Of a stretch of DNA of 64,000 bases, positions 1-12,731 are shown piece after piece. Made by a program: the position numbers and the translations under genes. Position 1 is the first letter of the stretch; every line of letters starts with the position of its first letter. Source of the stretch: Cystobacter fuscus. Its GTDB lineage: Bacteria > Myxococcota > Myxococcia > Myxococcales > Myxococcaceae. The notes beneath the pieces were generated by a model. It saw only the letters and a list, made by a program, of their open reading frames with translations, did not search any database and was not told the origin of the DNA. The stretch lies in assembly GCF_002305875.1 (NCBI RefSeq), contig NZ_CP022098.1:6944001-7008000 (forward strand), in the 5' to 3' direction.

Positions 1-2024
1 GCAAGCTTGGCCTCACCGTGGGCTTCACCCTGGACGGTACGAAGCTGTCCGGCAACGTCGCGTACCATGGGGCGCGCTATCGCCGTGACGACGTGGAGCG
101 CTTCGCCACCCTGCTGGGCCGGCTGATGGAGCTGATGCCGGACCACCTGGATCAGCCGGTGGCGGCGCTCGACGTCGCCGCGGACGAGCTCGCGCGGCTG
201 CGCCGGTGGGAGCGCGGACCCGAGCCCGAGCCGATGACGCCGGTCCCCGCACTGGTGCTGCGGCACGGCCGCGACCGGGCCTCGGCACCGGCCGTCGAGT
301 CGCTCCGTGGAACGCTGGACTACCAGGGACTCATCGGACGTGCACGGGCGCTGGCGGCCCGGATCCGACCGAGGCTGCGCGGCGCGGACCCGGTGGTCGC
401 GCTGCTGCTCCCGCGCGGCGAGGACTTCACGGTGGCGATGCTGGGAAGCTGGCTGGCGGGTGCGGCCTTCTGCCCGATCGACCCGGTGTGGCCAGACAGT
501 CGGGTGAGGTTCGTTCTCGAGGACCTCGACACGCCCGTGTTGCTCACCGACCACGACGGCGCGGCACGGTCAGGCTCCGTGCCGACCCTCCGCGTGGATG
601 AGACGGACGCGACCGCGGGGGGCAGCGAGGCGGACGACCCGAACTGGAGCGCCGGATCCACCGCGTACGTGATCTACACCTCCGGCACCACGGGTACCCC
701 GAAGGGCGTGGTCGTCACGCACGGGGGATTGGCCCAGCTGATCCAGTGGACCGCGCGCCACTACGCGATCGGCGACCGCGACCGCTGCTCGCATCTGATG
801 AGCGTCGGGTTCGACGCCTCCCAATGGGAGGTCTGGTCCGCGCTGGCGACCGGCGCCTGCCTGGTGCCGCACGTGGAGCCAGTCGTCGCATCGACGGTCG
901 GAGCCTGGCTGGACCAGCACGGCATCGACGTCGCGTTCATGGCCACGCCGCTCGCGGAGGCCGTATGGAGGGCCGGGACGGGCCCGAAGCGGCTGCGCTG
1001 GATGTTCATCGGCGGCGCCTCGCTCTCGGAGTGGCCGCCGCCCGGGCTGCCCTACAGGGTAGGCAACGCCTATGGCCCCACCGAGAACTCGGTGGTCGCC
1101 ACGATCCACGACCTCGAGGCAGTGCCGCAACCTCCCCTCAACCGGATCGGCCGGCCCATCGCTGGGGTTCGCGTGCTCGTGCTCGACCCACAGGGGCGCC
1201 GGTGTCTCGTGGGCGTCCCCGGTGAGATCTGCCTGGCTGGCGGCGGTCTGGCCACCGGCATTCTCCGGCGGCCAGACCTGACCGCCGACAGGTTCCGCTC
1301 GGTGGAACTCGATGGCGAGTCGATCCGGATCTACCGGACCGGCGACCTTGGCCGCTGGCTCGCCGATGGCACCGTCGAGTACCTGGGCCGGGCCGACCGG
1401 CAGCTCAAGATCCGCGGGTACCGGATCGAGCCCGGCGAGATCGAGCAGGTGCTGCTCCGCCAGCCGGAGGTGGCCCAGGCGGTGGTCCATGGCGATTCGC
1501 AACAGACCCCCGCGCTGGTGGCCTACGTGATCCCCAGCCAACCCGGCCGCACCGACACCGCGCGGTTGCTGGCGCGGCTGCGCTCCAGCTTGCCGGCCTA
1601 CATGGTCCCCGAGGCCGTGGTGTGGCTCACGGAATTGCCCCTGAACACCAGCGGCAAGGTCGACGTGGCCAGGCTGCCCCGTCCGATCCGAACGGACCTC
1701 GTCGGCGGGGGCGGATTCACGGCCCCTGGCAGCGAGCTCGAGCGCCGCATCGCCACGGTGTGGTCGGAGGTGCTGGGCACCCAGGACGTCGGTGCGCACG
1801 ACAACTTCTTCGACCTCGGCGGCAACTCGCTGAGCCTGGCCAGGCTGCATAGCCGACTGGTCGCGGAGCTGGGCCGCGACATCCCCATCGTCGACCTGTT
1901 CGAACACCCCACCGTGGCGGCGCTCGCCACGGCCTTGGAGAACGGCGCGCAGTCGGCACCGGTCCGGCCCCGCCGTGCGGCCCGGCCCGTTCGCCGCGGC
2001 CGAGGCACTACGGATGGAGCCTGA
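1..2024 (+). CDS. Nonribosomal peptide synthetase, 3' part: end of C domain, A domain, PCP (partial at left edge)
   Basis: The frame is open through the left edge (first codon at 3), so the true start lies outside. The first ~65 residues look like the end of a condensation domain. An adenylation domain follows: core A3 TSGTTGTPKG, A5 NAYGPTE, A7 YRTGDLG, A8 around GRADRQLKIRGYRIEPGE and the A10 lysine in NTSGKVD. A carrier domain follows with the phosphopantetheine serine in FFDLGGNSLSL. There is no thioesterase, epimerase or docking domain, and the protein ends in a basic Ala/Pro/Arg tail. Hand alignment to GrsA gives the pocket code DAWFFGAVVK, closest to leucine-type codes I remember (DAWFLGNVVK), so a bulky aliphatic residue is a tentative guess. 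The chain is presumably passed to the KS of the PKS gene at 4844. The stop is 1 nt before the exporter start. Confidence 0.95.
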   Translation, partial: KLGLTVGFTLDGTKLSGNVAYHGARYRRDDVERFATLLGRLMELMPDHLDQPVAALDVAADELARLRRWERGPEPEPMTPVPALVLRHGRDRASAPAVESLRGTLDYQGLIGRARALAARIRPRLRGADPVVALLLPRGEDFTVAMLGSWLAGAAFCPIDPVWPDSRVRFVLEDLDTPVLLTDHDGAARSGSVPTLRVDETDATAGGSEADDPNWSAGSTAYVIYTSGTTGTPKGVVVTHGGLAQLIQWTARHYAIGDRDRCSHLMSVGFDASQWEVWSALATGACLVPHVEPVVASTVGAWLDQHGIDVAFMATPLAEAVWRAGTGPKRLRWMFIGGASLSEWPPPGLPYRVGNAYGPTENSVVATIHDLEAVPQPPLNRIGRPIAGVRVLVLDPQGRRCLVGVPGEICLAGGGLATGILRRPDLTADRFRSVELDGESIRIYRTGDLGRWLADGTVEYLGRADRQLKIRGYRIEPGEIEQVLLRQPEVAQAVVHGDSQQTPALVAYVIPSQPGRTDTARLLARLRSSLPAYMVPEAVVWLTELPLNTSGKVDVARLPRPIRTDLVGGGGFTAPGSELERRIATVWSEVLGTQDVGAHDNFFDLGGNSLSLARLHSRLVAELGRDIPIVDLFEHPTVAALATALENGAQSAPVRPRRAARPVRRGRGTTDGA

Positions 2025-2025
2025 C

Positions 2026-3261
2026 ATGAGCACCCCGGAAGACAGTCAGCTTCGGAGCAGGCGCCAGCACACCCTGCGGGTTCTGCTCACCGCCGAGTTC
2101 ATGTCGATGCTGGGTACCCAGCTCAGTGCCGTGGCGATGCCGTGGCTGGTGCTTCAGCTCACGGGCTCGTCGCGCGACATGGGCCTGGTCATGGCGGCGC
2201 AACTGGCGGCCATCGCCGTGTTCGGCGTGTTCGGCGCGTCGCTCGTGGGCCGCATGGGCCCGCGGCGGGTGATGCTCGTCGGCGATACCGTCCGAGGGCC
2301 TCTCGTCGCCCTCCTGCCACTGCTCTACTACCTGGGCTGGCTGAATATCGGCGTGTTCATCGTCGTGATGTTCGCGGTCGGTGCGTTCTACGCGCCCTAC
2401 CTGGCCAGCCAGCAGTCCATCTTGCCGCTCGTGGTGGGAGAGGACGAGGCCCTGCTGAGCAGGGCGACCGCGACGCTGCAGACCGCCACGCGGCTCAGCG
2501 TGCTGATCGGCCCGCTGCTGTCCGGCGTGCTGATCACCGCGCTGGGCGCCCCCGTGGTGCTGATGCTGGACGCGGCGTCCTTCGTGGCGTCGGCGGTGCT
2601 GCTGCGGCTGTGTCTGCCCCGGACGGAGCCGGTCACGGAGCCGGCCAGGGCCGGTCGCCAATCCGTGGGCGCGGGAGCGCGCATGCTGCTGTCGGACCGG
2701 CTGGTCGGGAGCTGGTCACTCGGGCTCGTGATCGGTGAATTGGTCTGGCAGGCCCTGTTCGCCCTGCTGCCCGTCATCGCCCTCACCCAGCAGCACGGTT
2801 CTCCGATGGTGGCGGGCGTGCTGCTGGCGATGTTCGGCGGCGGAGCCGTCGCCGGGACGCTGCTGGTGGGACTCCTGCTGCGGCGAGTGCCCGCGCTGAC
2901 CTTGGCGGTGGTGGGCCGGGTGGCGCTGGGCCTGGCCTTCGTCATGCTGCTCTTGCCGTTGAGCATCGAAGCCCTGGCGGGTTGCTTGTTGCTGGCCGGC
3001 TTGCTGAACGGAGTCTCCAGCGCTCCGATCGCGGCGGTACGCGCCCTGCGCATCCCGCCCGCGAAACGCACCGAGAGCCTGACTGTCGCCACCGCGCTCG
3101 CACTCGCGGCGGGGGCGTTGGGCTGGGCCCTCGCGGGCACGGCGGCGCAGAGTGCTGGGCTGCCGACCATCTTCCATGCCCTGGCCGTCCTCCAAGTCAT
3201 GGCCGCGGCGTTGTTCGTGTTCGGCGCCAGGGCCCCGGCCCAGGAACCCCAGAAAGGCTGA
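2026..3261 (+). CDS. MFS exporter, EntS/MFS_3-like, in the NRPS/PKS cluster
   Basis: A 411-residue protein with about 12 hydrophobic segments and the MFS loop 2-3 signature near GASLVGRMGPRRVMLVGD. The N-terminus (RVLLTAEFMSMLGTQLSAVAMPWLVLQ) matches the EntS-like MFS_3 exporters that export siderophores and peptides across the inner membrane by proton antiport. It lies between NRPS and A-domain genes, so export of the cluster's product or self-protection is the likely role (inference). The ATG at 2026 starts 1 nt after the NRPS stop. An in-frame ATG at 2014 would give four more residues and overlap the NRPS end. The central loop (around residues 200-215) is Arg/Glu-rich. Confidence 0.88.
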   Translation: MSTPEDSQLRSRRQHTLRVLLTAEFMSMLGTQLSAVAMPWLVLQLTGSSRDMGLVMAAQLAAIAVFGVFGASLVGRMGPRRVMLVGDTVRGPLVALLPLLYYLGWLNIGVFIVVMFAVGAFYAPYLASQQSILPLVVGEDEALLSRATATLQTATRLSVLIGPLLSGVLITALGAPVVLMLDAASFVASAVLLRLCLPRTEPVTEPARAGRQSVGAGARMLLSDRLVGSWSLGLVIGELVWQALFALLPVIALTQQHGSPMVAGVLLAMFGGGAVAGTLLVGLLLRRVPALTLAVVGRVALGLAFVMLLLPLSIEALAGCLLLAGLLNGVSSAPIAAVRALRIPPAKRTESLTVATALALAAGALGWALAGTAAQSAGLPTIFHALAVLQVMAAALFVFGARAPAQEPQKG

Positions 3262-3263
3262 AC

Positions 3264-4847
3264 ATGGCACTTCCATCCCCCTTCGACGCACTTCGCCCCG
3301 GCTGGACGCCCCAGTCGGTGGGTGCCCCCCTGCGCGGGGTCCCGGACCTCGCCGACATGCTCGCGGCCGGCATCCGCGCCGGAGGCTCGCGACCGGCCCT
3401 CACCGACCGTGACGGCACCCACTCCTACTCCGAACTCGACCAGGCGGCCTCCGCGCTCGCGCTCGAGCTGTACGCCGCCGGAGTCCGGCCGGGTACGCCC
3501 GTGGTCATCCACTGCCCGCTATCGCGATGGGCGGTGGTGGCGATGCTCGGCGTGCTCCGCACGGGCGCGCAGTACGTGCCCGTGGACGCTTCCTTCCCGG
3601 TCGAACGGCGCATGGCGATGATCCGAGAGAGCGGCGCGGTCGTTGCCGTCGTCGACCCGCGGTCGCGTACCGAGCTCCCCCCCGGTTGCACCTTCCAGAC
3701 CGTGATTCGGATACCGACGCACCTCGACGGGACGACACCGGCTTCGCCGTCGCGCCACGCTCCCGACCTGGCCGCGTACACCCTGTTCACCAGCGGCTCG
3801 AGCGGGGTGCCCAAGGGCGTGGTGGTGTCCCGGCATTCCCTGGCGTACTCGACCCAGGCCCGGCTGGCGTACTACCCATCAGCCCCGTCGGTGTTCCTGC
3901 TCTGCTCGTCGATCTCCTTCGACAGCTCGGTCGCCGGCATCTACTGGGCGCTCGCCACCGGGGCGCACCTCGTCATCCCCAGCCCCGCCGTGGTCGACAC
4001 CGTCGCGATCCGCAACGCGTGCCAGCAGTACGCCGCCTCGCATGTCCTGCTCATCCCGTCGCTCTACCGCATCCTGCTGGAGAGCGACGAAGACGACAGC
4101 CTGTCCTCGCTGCGGGCGGTGATCGTCGCTGGCGAAGCCTGCCCCCCGGAGCTGGTACGTCGCCACTTCGAGCTGATGCCCGACGCGGAGTTGTACAACG
4201 AATATGGCCCCACCGAGTGCACGGTCTGGGCCCTCGTCCACCAGTGCCAGCCGAGCGACGGTGACGCCACCGCGGTACCCATTGGCCGGCCCATCCCCGG
4301 CACCGAGGCCTATTTGCGAACCGACAACGGACCGGCCGCGACCAATGAGATTGGCGAACTGTGGCTCGGCGGCCCCGGAGTGGCTCTCGGTTATACGACC
4401 GAGCCGGCCACCTCGCGGGGAGCCAACCGGCTCTACCGCACCGGGGACTTCGCCCGGCTGGATGAGCATGGCCTCGTGCATTATCACGGCCGCCGGGACG
4501 GGCAGCTCAAGCTCGCTGGCGTCCGGCTCGAGCTCATGGAGGTCGAGCACGCCTTGAGCGCGGCATCTGGCGGCCGGAGCAGCGCGATTGGCGTGGTCCG
4601 TCAGGCCGGCACCCCGATCGCACTCGTCGGCTTCGTCGTCTCGGCACCCGGCGAATTGCAACCGGTGGCGCTGCGGCGCCACATGCGCGGCATGTTGCCG
4701 CACGCCGCGGTGCCCGCGGCATTCTGCGCCATGGACCAGCTTCCCTGCCTGTCCAACGGCAAGCTCGACAGGCGCGCACTCGACCACATGGCAACAAGCC
4801 ACATCGCAGCGTCCTCCACATCGGCGCTCCAGGGAGGCACGACATGA
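3264..4847 (+). CDS. Stand-alone adenylation enzyme (AMP-binding, NRPS type)
   Basis: A 527-residue A domain with no carrier domain. Visible cores: A3 FTSGSSGVPKGVVVS, A5 NEYGPTE, A7 YRTGDFARL, A8 GRRDGQLKLAGVRLELME and A10 SNGKLDRRAL (catalytic Lys). It should activate a carboxylic acid as the acyl-AMP and load it in trans on a separate PCP or ACP. The hand-derived code is DSALIAEVWK. The Asp at position 235 indicates an alpha-amino acid substrate, but I cannot assign which one. The start at 3264 is 2 nt after the exporter stop, and the 3' end overlaps the PKS start by ATGA (4844-4847), indicating translational coupling. No free-standing PCP is visible here, so the acceptor may be the NRPS PCP, the PKS ACP, or a module outside the window. 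Confidence 0.92.
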   Translation: MALPSPFDALRPGWTPQSVGAPLRGVPDLADMLAAGIRAGGSRPALTDRDGTHSYSELDQAASALALELYAAGVRPGTPVVIHCPLSRWAVVAMLGVLRTGAQYVPVDASFPVERRMAMIRESGAVVAVVDPRSRTELPPGCTFQTVIRIPTHLDGTTPASPSRHAPDLAAYTLFTSGSSGVPKGVVVSRHSLAYSTQARLAYYPSAPSVFLLCSSISFDSSVAGIYWALATGAHLVIPSPAVVDTVAIRNACQQYAASHVLLIPSLYRILLESDEDDSLSSLRAVIVAGEACPPELVRRHFELMPDAELYNEYGPTECTVWALVHQCQPSDGDATAVPIGRPIPGTEAYLRTDNGPAATNEIGELWLGGPGVALGYTTEPATSRGANRLYRTGDFARLDEHGLVHYHGRRDGQLKLAGVRLELMEVEHALSAASGGRSSAIGVVRQAGTPIALVGFVVSAPGELQPVALRRHMRGMLPHAAVPAAFCAMDQLPCLSNGKLDRRALDHMATSHIAASSTSALQGGTT

Positions 4848-7837
4848 CCGACATCGCTTACGAGGACAACGACCAGAGTCGCTACATCGCCGTCACCGGC
4901 ATGGCGGGACGATTTCCCGGAGCCGCCAGCGTGACGCAGTTCTGGCGGAACCTGTGCCAGGGCATCGAATCCATTTCGGTGCTCGACGATCAACGCGACC
5001 CTGCGCACCCGGAGTACGTCCCGGCGTATGGCGTGCTGGCGGGGGCGGCCGAGTTCGACGCGGAGTTCTTCGGCTACTCGCCGAACGATGCGCTGATTCT
5101 CGATCCGCAGCACCGCCTGGTGCTGGAGTGTGCGCACGAGGCGCTGGAGAGCGCCGGCTACGGCGGCTCCGGCCGGCCGATGACCGGGGTCTTCGTCGGC
5201 GGCTCCGGCACCAACTACGCCGAGCACGTCCGGGCCCGGCTCGACCAGCTACCGTTCGTCGACGAGTGGCAGCTCCGGCAATCCACGGCCGTGGACTTCC
5301 TGAGCAGCCGGATCGCCTACCAGCTCGGGCTGACCGGTCCGGCCGTCACGGTGCAGACGGCCTGCTCGACTTCGCTGGTCGCCGTGCATGTCGCCATTCA
5401 GTCGCTACTCGCCGGCGACTGCGACATGGCGATCGCGGGCGGGGCGAGCGTGATCGCGAGCCTGCCGCGGATGCGGTACACGCCTGGCGGCATCGTGGCC
5501 CCCGACGGCCACTGCCGGACCTTCGACGCGGCCAGCGCCGGGACGGTCAGTGCCAGCGCCGTGGGGCTGGTGGTGCTCCGACCGCTGGCCGACGCGCTCG
5601 CCGACGGCGACCACATTCACGCGGTGATCCGTGGCTCGGCCATCAACAACGACGGCCGAGGCAAGATCGGGTTCACCGCGCCCAGCGTTTCCGGACAGGT
5701 CGAGGTCGTCCGCGCCGCGCACGCCGCGGCCGGGGTCCACGCCGACGAGATCGGTTACGTGGAGGCTCACGGCACCGCCACCGCACTGGGCGACCCGATC
5801 GAGGTCGCGGCGCTGACCAAGGCCTTCGGTGCGGGGAGCGGCTCGCGCGACCGCTGCTGGATCGGCTCGGTCAAGACGAACATCGGCCACGCCGATGCCG
5901 CGGCCGGTGTCGTGGGGCTGATCAAGACCGTGCTCGCTGTCGAGCACGGCGTGCTGCCCCCGAGCTTGCACTTCGAGCGGCCCAATCCGGCGATTGACTT
6001 CGCCTCGTCGCCGTTCGAGGTCAACACCCGGCTGCGCGAGTGGGGCACCCCGGGCCATCCTCGGATCGGTGGCGTCAACGCGCTCGGGGTGGGCGGTACC
6101 AATGCGCACGCCGTGGTGGCGCAGGCACCCACTGCGCCCGAGGTCTCGGCGGGGCGGTCGCATCAGCTTCTCGTGCTGTCTGCGCGCACCCCCGGCGGCG
6201 TCGAGACGGCGGCGCGGCAGCTCGCCGACCACCTGATGGCCCACCCGGACGTCAACCTCGCCGACGTGGCATGGACCCTCCAGACCGGTCGTGCCGCGTA
6301 CCCGCACCGCCGGTTCGTGGTCGCCGCCGACCCGAGCGAGGCGGTAGCCGCGCTCCGCGCGGGCAGCCTCGAAGGCAACATCGCGAAGAGCGCCAGTCCC
6401 GCACCGGTGTTCATGTTCCCCGGGCAGGGGGGCCAACACGTCGGCATGGCCGCCTCGCTCTACAGTCAGGAGCCGGTGTTCCGCCGCGGCCTCGACCAGA
6501 TCTCCGAACTGGCGGGCCCGTCACTGGGACTGGACCTGCGCGACGTGCTGTTCCCCCAAGGCGACCGCCAGCGCGAACTCGCCGGACAACGGCTCGACAC
6601 CATCGCCGTCAGCCAACCCGCGGTCTTCGCCGTCCAGTACGCGATGGCCCAGCTCCTGATGTCCTGGAGGCTGCGGCCGAGCGCCGTGGTCGGGCACAGC
6701 CTGGGTGCCTACGCGGCAGCCTGCGTGGCCGGCGTGTTTTCCCCGGCCGACGCCGTGAAGCTGGTGGTCGAACGGGGACGGCTGCTCGGCCTGGTCCCCG
6801 CCGGCGGTATGGCCGCCGTACGGCTGCCCGAGGCCGAGCTCACGCCACTGCTGCCCGCGGGACTGTCCGTGGGCGCGATCAACGGACCGCGGCAGTGCAC
6901 GGTCACTGGCCCCGTTGACCTGGTGACCCGATTCGTGCGGGAGCTGACGGAGCGCGCGATCGAGGCCCGTGTCCTGAAGATCGCGACCGCCGGGCACTCC
7001 TCGCTCGTCGAGCCGATCCTCGACCGGTTCGCGGAGACCGTCGCCGGCCTGCACCTGCACCGACCCGAGTTGCCGATGCTCTCCGACACCACGGGAACCT
7101 GGGCCGACCCCGACAGGCTGCGCACGGTGGACTACTGGGTGGCGCACCTGCGTCAGCCGATCCGGTTCGGCGAGGCGCTGTCTACCCTGTTGGCGGAGGA
7201 GAACCGGGTCCTGGTCGACGTCGGGCCCGGACGCACGCTGCAATCACTCACCCGGCAGCATCCGGATTTCGAGGACCGGCACGTCGCCGTGCACATGTTG
7301 CCCCATCCCGTGGATGCCATCTCCGATCTGGGCACGGCCCTCGCCGCCATGGGTAAGCTCTGGGCGGGTGGCACCAGCGTCGACCTCACCGCACTGCATG
7401 CGGGCGAGCGTCGTCGGCGAACCCCGCTGCCCACGTACCCCTTCGAGCGGCGTCGCTATCTGGTGCCTCCACCCGAACATGCCCGCCCCACTGCCTCGGG
7501 CAGCACACCTGCTTCCTGGATCGGTGTGAGGGCCCAAGGGACACCCGATGCGGGAACGCGCCGCGACAACCAGCCCCATCCACCGGTGCTGGCCGCGCTC
7601 CTCGTGGCGTTCGGCAAGGCGCTGGGGGAGCCGGACATCGAGGCGCAGGACAGCTTCTTTGATCTCGGTGGCGACTCACTGATCGCGACCAAGGTCGCCG
7701 CCTGGGCGCGGACGGAGTTCACGGTCGCGGTCACAGCCGCCGACATCCTGCGCAGCCGCAACGCCGCCAGACTCGCCGCGGTGATCGAGGAACGTCGGGC
7801 TGGCGCCGCTCCCACCATGCAAAGGATTGATCAATGA
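4844..7837 (+). CDS. Type I polyketide synthase module, KS-AT-ACP
   Basis: A 997-residue single PKS extension module. The ketosynthase (about residues 8-425) has the catalytic Cys in VQTACSTSLVAVH and the two His in EAHGTATALGDP and KTNIGHADAAAG. The acyltransferase (about 520-820) has FPGQGGQHVGMA and the nucleophile in GHSLGAY. At the usual substrate motif it reads TAGH, neither HAFH (malonyl) nor YASH (methylmalonyl), so malonyl is a weak guess. The ACP (about 915-975) carries its serine in FFDLGGDSLIA. No KR, DH, ER, MT or TE is present, so the added unit should keep a beta-keto group unless modified elsewhere. The KS sequence is of the kind following NRPS modules. It is coupled by ATGA overlaps to both the A-domain gene and the thioesterase gene. 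Confidence 0.95.
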   Translation: MTDIAYEDNDQSRYIAVTGMAGRFPGAASVTQFWRNLCQGIESISVLDDQRDPAHPEYVPAYGVLAGAAEFDAEFFGYSPNDALILDPQHRLVLECAHEALESAGYGGSGRPMTGVFVGGSGTNYAEHVRARLDQLPFVDEWQLRQSTAVDFLSSRIAYQLGLTGPAVTVQTACSTSLVAVHVAIQSLLAGDCDMAIAGGASVIASLPRMRYTPGGIVAPDGHCRTFDAASAGTVSASAVGLVVLRPLADALADGDHIHAVIRGSAINNDGRGKIGFTAPSVSGQVEVVRAAHAAAGVHADEIGYVEAHGTATALGDPIEVAALTKAFGAGSGSRDRCWIGSVKTNIGHADAAAGVVGLIKTVLAVEHGVLPPSLHFERPNPAIDFASSPFEVNTRLREWGTPGHPRIGGVNALGVGGTNAHAVVAQAPTAPEVSAGRSHQLLVLSARTPGGVETAARQLADHLMAHPDVNLADVAWTLQTGRAAYPHRRFVVAADPSEAVAALRAGSLEGNIAKSASPAPVFMFPGQGGQHVGMAASLYSQEPVFRRGLDQISELAGPSLGLDLRDVLFPQGDRQRELAGQRLDTIAVSQPAVFAVQYAMAQLLMSWRLRPSAVVGHSLGAYAAACVAGVFSPADAVKLVVERGRLLGLVPAGGMAAVRLPEAELTPLLPAGLSVGAINGPRQCTVTGPVDLVTRFVRELTERAIEARVLKIATAGHSSLVEPILDRFAETVAGLHLHRPELPMLSDTTGTWADPDRLRTVDYWVAHLRQPIRFGEALSTLLAEENRVLVDVGPGRTLQSLTRQHPDFEDRHVAVHMLPHPVDAISDLGTALAAMGKLWAGGTSVDLTALHAGERRRRTPLPTYPFERRRYLVPPPEHARPTASGSTPASWIGVRAQGTPDAGTRRDNQPHPPVLAALLVAFGKALGEPDIEAQDSFFDLGGDSLIATKVAAWARTEFTVAVTAADILRSRNAARLAAVIEERRAGAAPTMQRIDQ

Positions 7838-8568
7838 TAGACAAGAGCCCTTGGCTGGTGGGCAAGGCCATCCCTGGAGAGCCCAGGGTTCGCCTGTACT
7901 GTTTCCCGCACTCGGGAGGCCTGCCCGGCGAGTACGTCCGGTGGGGTCGTGAACTGCCCGGCGTTCAGGTCTACGGCATCTGCCCGCCAGGGCGCGGGGC
8001 GCGCGTCGCGGAGGCGCCACTGGCGAGCATGCGCGAGTTCGTGGACCGGTTCCTCGCCGAAACCGACCTCACTCCACCCTTCGTTTTCTTCGGTCACAGC
8101 CTGGGTTCACTCACGGCATTCGAGGTGGTCCGCGAGCTGGCCGTCCAGGGCCGGCCGCTCCCCAACCGGCTCATCGTGTCCGCGTACGCCGCCCCGCACC
8201 TGCCTCGGACGGCCTCCGAGCTGCACGCATTGCCAGACGCGAGTCTGGCCAAGGCCATCAACGAACGATACGGAGAGATCCCTCCACACGTCATGGCCGA
8301 CCCGGAGCTGCTCGCCCTGCTGCTACCGACATTCCGGACGGACTTCACCCTCCTGGAGACGTACCGCTACAAGCCGGGGCCGCCTCTGACGGTACCGCTG
8401 GAGGTGTTCGGCGCCGACCGGGATGCCGTGTCGCTGGAAAAGCTCGAACTCTGGCGTGACCACACCACCTCGGACTTCCGGCTCCATCGCTTCGCTGGCG
8501 GCCACTTCTACTTCCGGGAGAATCCGCGGGCGCTCATCGAGGTACTGGGTGCCGTTCTGGGGGTGTAG
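7834..8568 (+). CDS. Type II thioesterase (external editing thioesterase)
   Basis: A 244-residue alpha/beta hydrolase of the GrsT/RifR family. It starts with YCFPHSGG, has the nucleophile elbow FFGHSLGS (Ser near residue 91), the acidic residue in VFGADRDAVS and the catalytic His in FAGGHFYF. Such enzymes act in trans to remove misprimed or stalled acyl groups from carrier domains and sometimes release products. ATG at 7834 overlaps the PKS stop (ATGA). It is the last gene of the cluster and the only thioesterase in this part of it. Since the PKS lacks a TE domain, either this enzyme or a module outside the window releases the chain. Confidence 0.93.
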   Translation: MIDKSPWLVGKAIPGEPRVRLYCFPHSGGLPGEYVRWGRELPGVQVYGICPPGRGARVAEAPLASMREFVDRFLAETDLTPPFVFFGHSLGSLTAFEVVRELAVQGRPLPNRLIVSAYAAPHLPRTASELHALPDASLAKAINERYGEIPPHVMADPELLALLLPTFRTDFTLLETYRYKPGPPLTVPLEVFGADRDAVSLEKLELWRDHTTSDFRLHRFAGGHFYFRENPRALIEVLGAVLGV

Positions 8569-8584
8569 GGCGGTGCCATGCGCC

Positions 8585-8620
8585 GAAGAGCCGGTCATGC
8601 ATCGACCGGCTCTTCCCCCG
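8585..8620. terminator. Perfect 12-bp hairpin between convergent NRPS/PKS cluster and carB
   Basis: The arms gaagagccggtc (8585-8596) and gaccggctcttc (8604-8615) are perfect complements with a 7-nt loop (atgcatc). It lies 17 nt after the thioesterase stop and 50 nt beyond the end of carB on the other strand, so it can serve both. The T-tract is poor on both strands (tcttccccc on +). Confidence 0.75.
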
Positions 8621-8664
8621 CTTGTTGGCCGCCACCTCTGCCGCGACGGCCCCGAGCGCGCGGA

Positions 8665-11898
<3,234 letters not shown>

Positions 11899-12005
11899 CG
11901 AGGGGGGGCCCATAGCACGTTCGCCCGCGCTTGCACGAACTCGTGTGAAGGGGTCGGTCCCCCGCCGGCCTCTGGTAGGCTCGGCACTGATTCTCGTGAG
12001 GTCCC

Positions 12006-12650
12006 ATGCGCCGCTGGTCCCTGCTCCTGCTGCTGTCCGCCGCTCCCGCCCTCTCCCAGGAAAACCCGCCCACCGAGGCCCCGCCCGCCCAGGCGCCCGC
12101 CGCCGAGGCTGCCGACTCCCCTCCGCCCACCACCGAGGGCACCCGGCCCTCTCGCCGTCGCTCCCGGACCCGAGCCGAGGCCCCCGCTCCGGCCCCCACT
12201 CCTACTCCGGCTCCCCCCTCCGCTCCCGCCGAGGAGGCGCCCGCGCCGCGGCCCACGTCACGGACCGGTAGCGAGCCGGAGCGCATTCGCAAGGACGCGC
12301 ACGCGCTGGTGGACTCCCTGCTCGCCGGGGATGTCCGGGGCTGTGTGGGGTACCTGGCCTTCCCCTTCCAACTGGAGGAGCGGCGGTTCGACGCGCCCGA
12401 GCCCCTGGTGGCCACGTGGGTGAAGGAGCTGCGCAACAAGCGCACGGACCTGGTCACCCTGTACGACATCGAGGTGCTGCCCTACGCGGAGCTGGAGAGG
12501 AAGTACGGCAAGCCCCCCGCCCGGCTGGGCGCCATCATCCCGCGGGGGACCGAGGTGTACGCCGCCGTGGCCAACCTGTCGGGGCACGCGGCGGTCATCC
12601 TCTACCGGCAAACCGATGAGGGCTGGAAGGCGTTCGCCTACACGGACTGA
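12006..12650 (+). CDS. Exported protein with Pro/Ala-rich linker and small C-terminal domain, function unknown
   Basis: 214 residues. An N-terminal signal peptide ([17 protein letters not shown], cleavage probably after LSQ or ALS) is followed by about 75 residues of low-complexity Pro/Ala/Glu/Thr/Arg sequence, then a compact domain of about 120 residues starting near [17 protein letters not shown]. The domain has alternating helices and strands and could be NTF2-like, but I see no catalytic motif. It is likely a periplasmic protein tethered by a flexible linker. It is divergent from carB with a 107-nt spacer and convergent with the aminotransferase gene. Confidence 0.75.
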   Translation: MRRWSLLLLLSAAPALSQENPPTEAPPAQAPAAEAADSPPPTTEGTRPSRRRSRTRAEAPAPAPTPTPAPPSAPAEEAPAPRPTSRTGSEPERIRKDAHALVDSLLAGDVRGCVGYLAFPFQLEERRFDAPEPLVATWVKELRNKRTDLVTLYDIEVLPYAELERKYGKPPARLGAIIPRGTEVYAAVANLSGHAAVILYRQTDEGWKAFAYTD

Positions 12651-12671
12651 AGCCAGGCGGCCGCCCTCATA

Positions 12672-12686
12672 CGGGGAGTATCCCCG
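12672..12686. terminator. Small hairpin between convergent genes
   Basis: cgggga and tccccg arms (6 bp) with a gta loop sit between the exported protein (ends 12650) and the aminotransferase gene (ends 12732 on -). There is no T-tract; the position between convergent genes suggests a weak or factor-assisted terminator. Confidence 0.35.
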
Positions 12687-12731
12687 CCGTGCACCCCGGT
12701 TCCAGCCGAGGGAGCCAGCGGGGGGGCCGCC

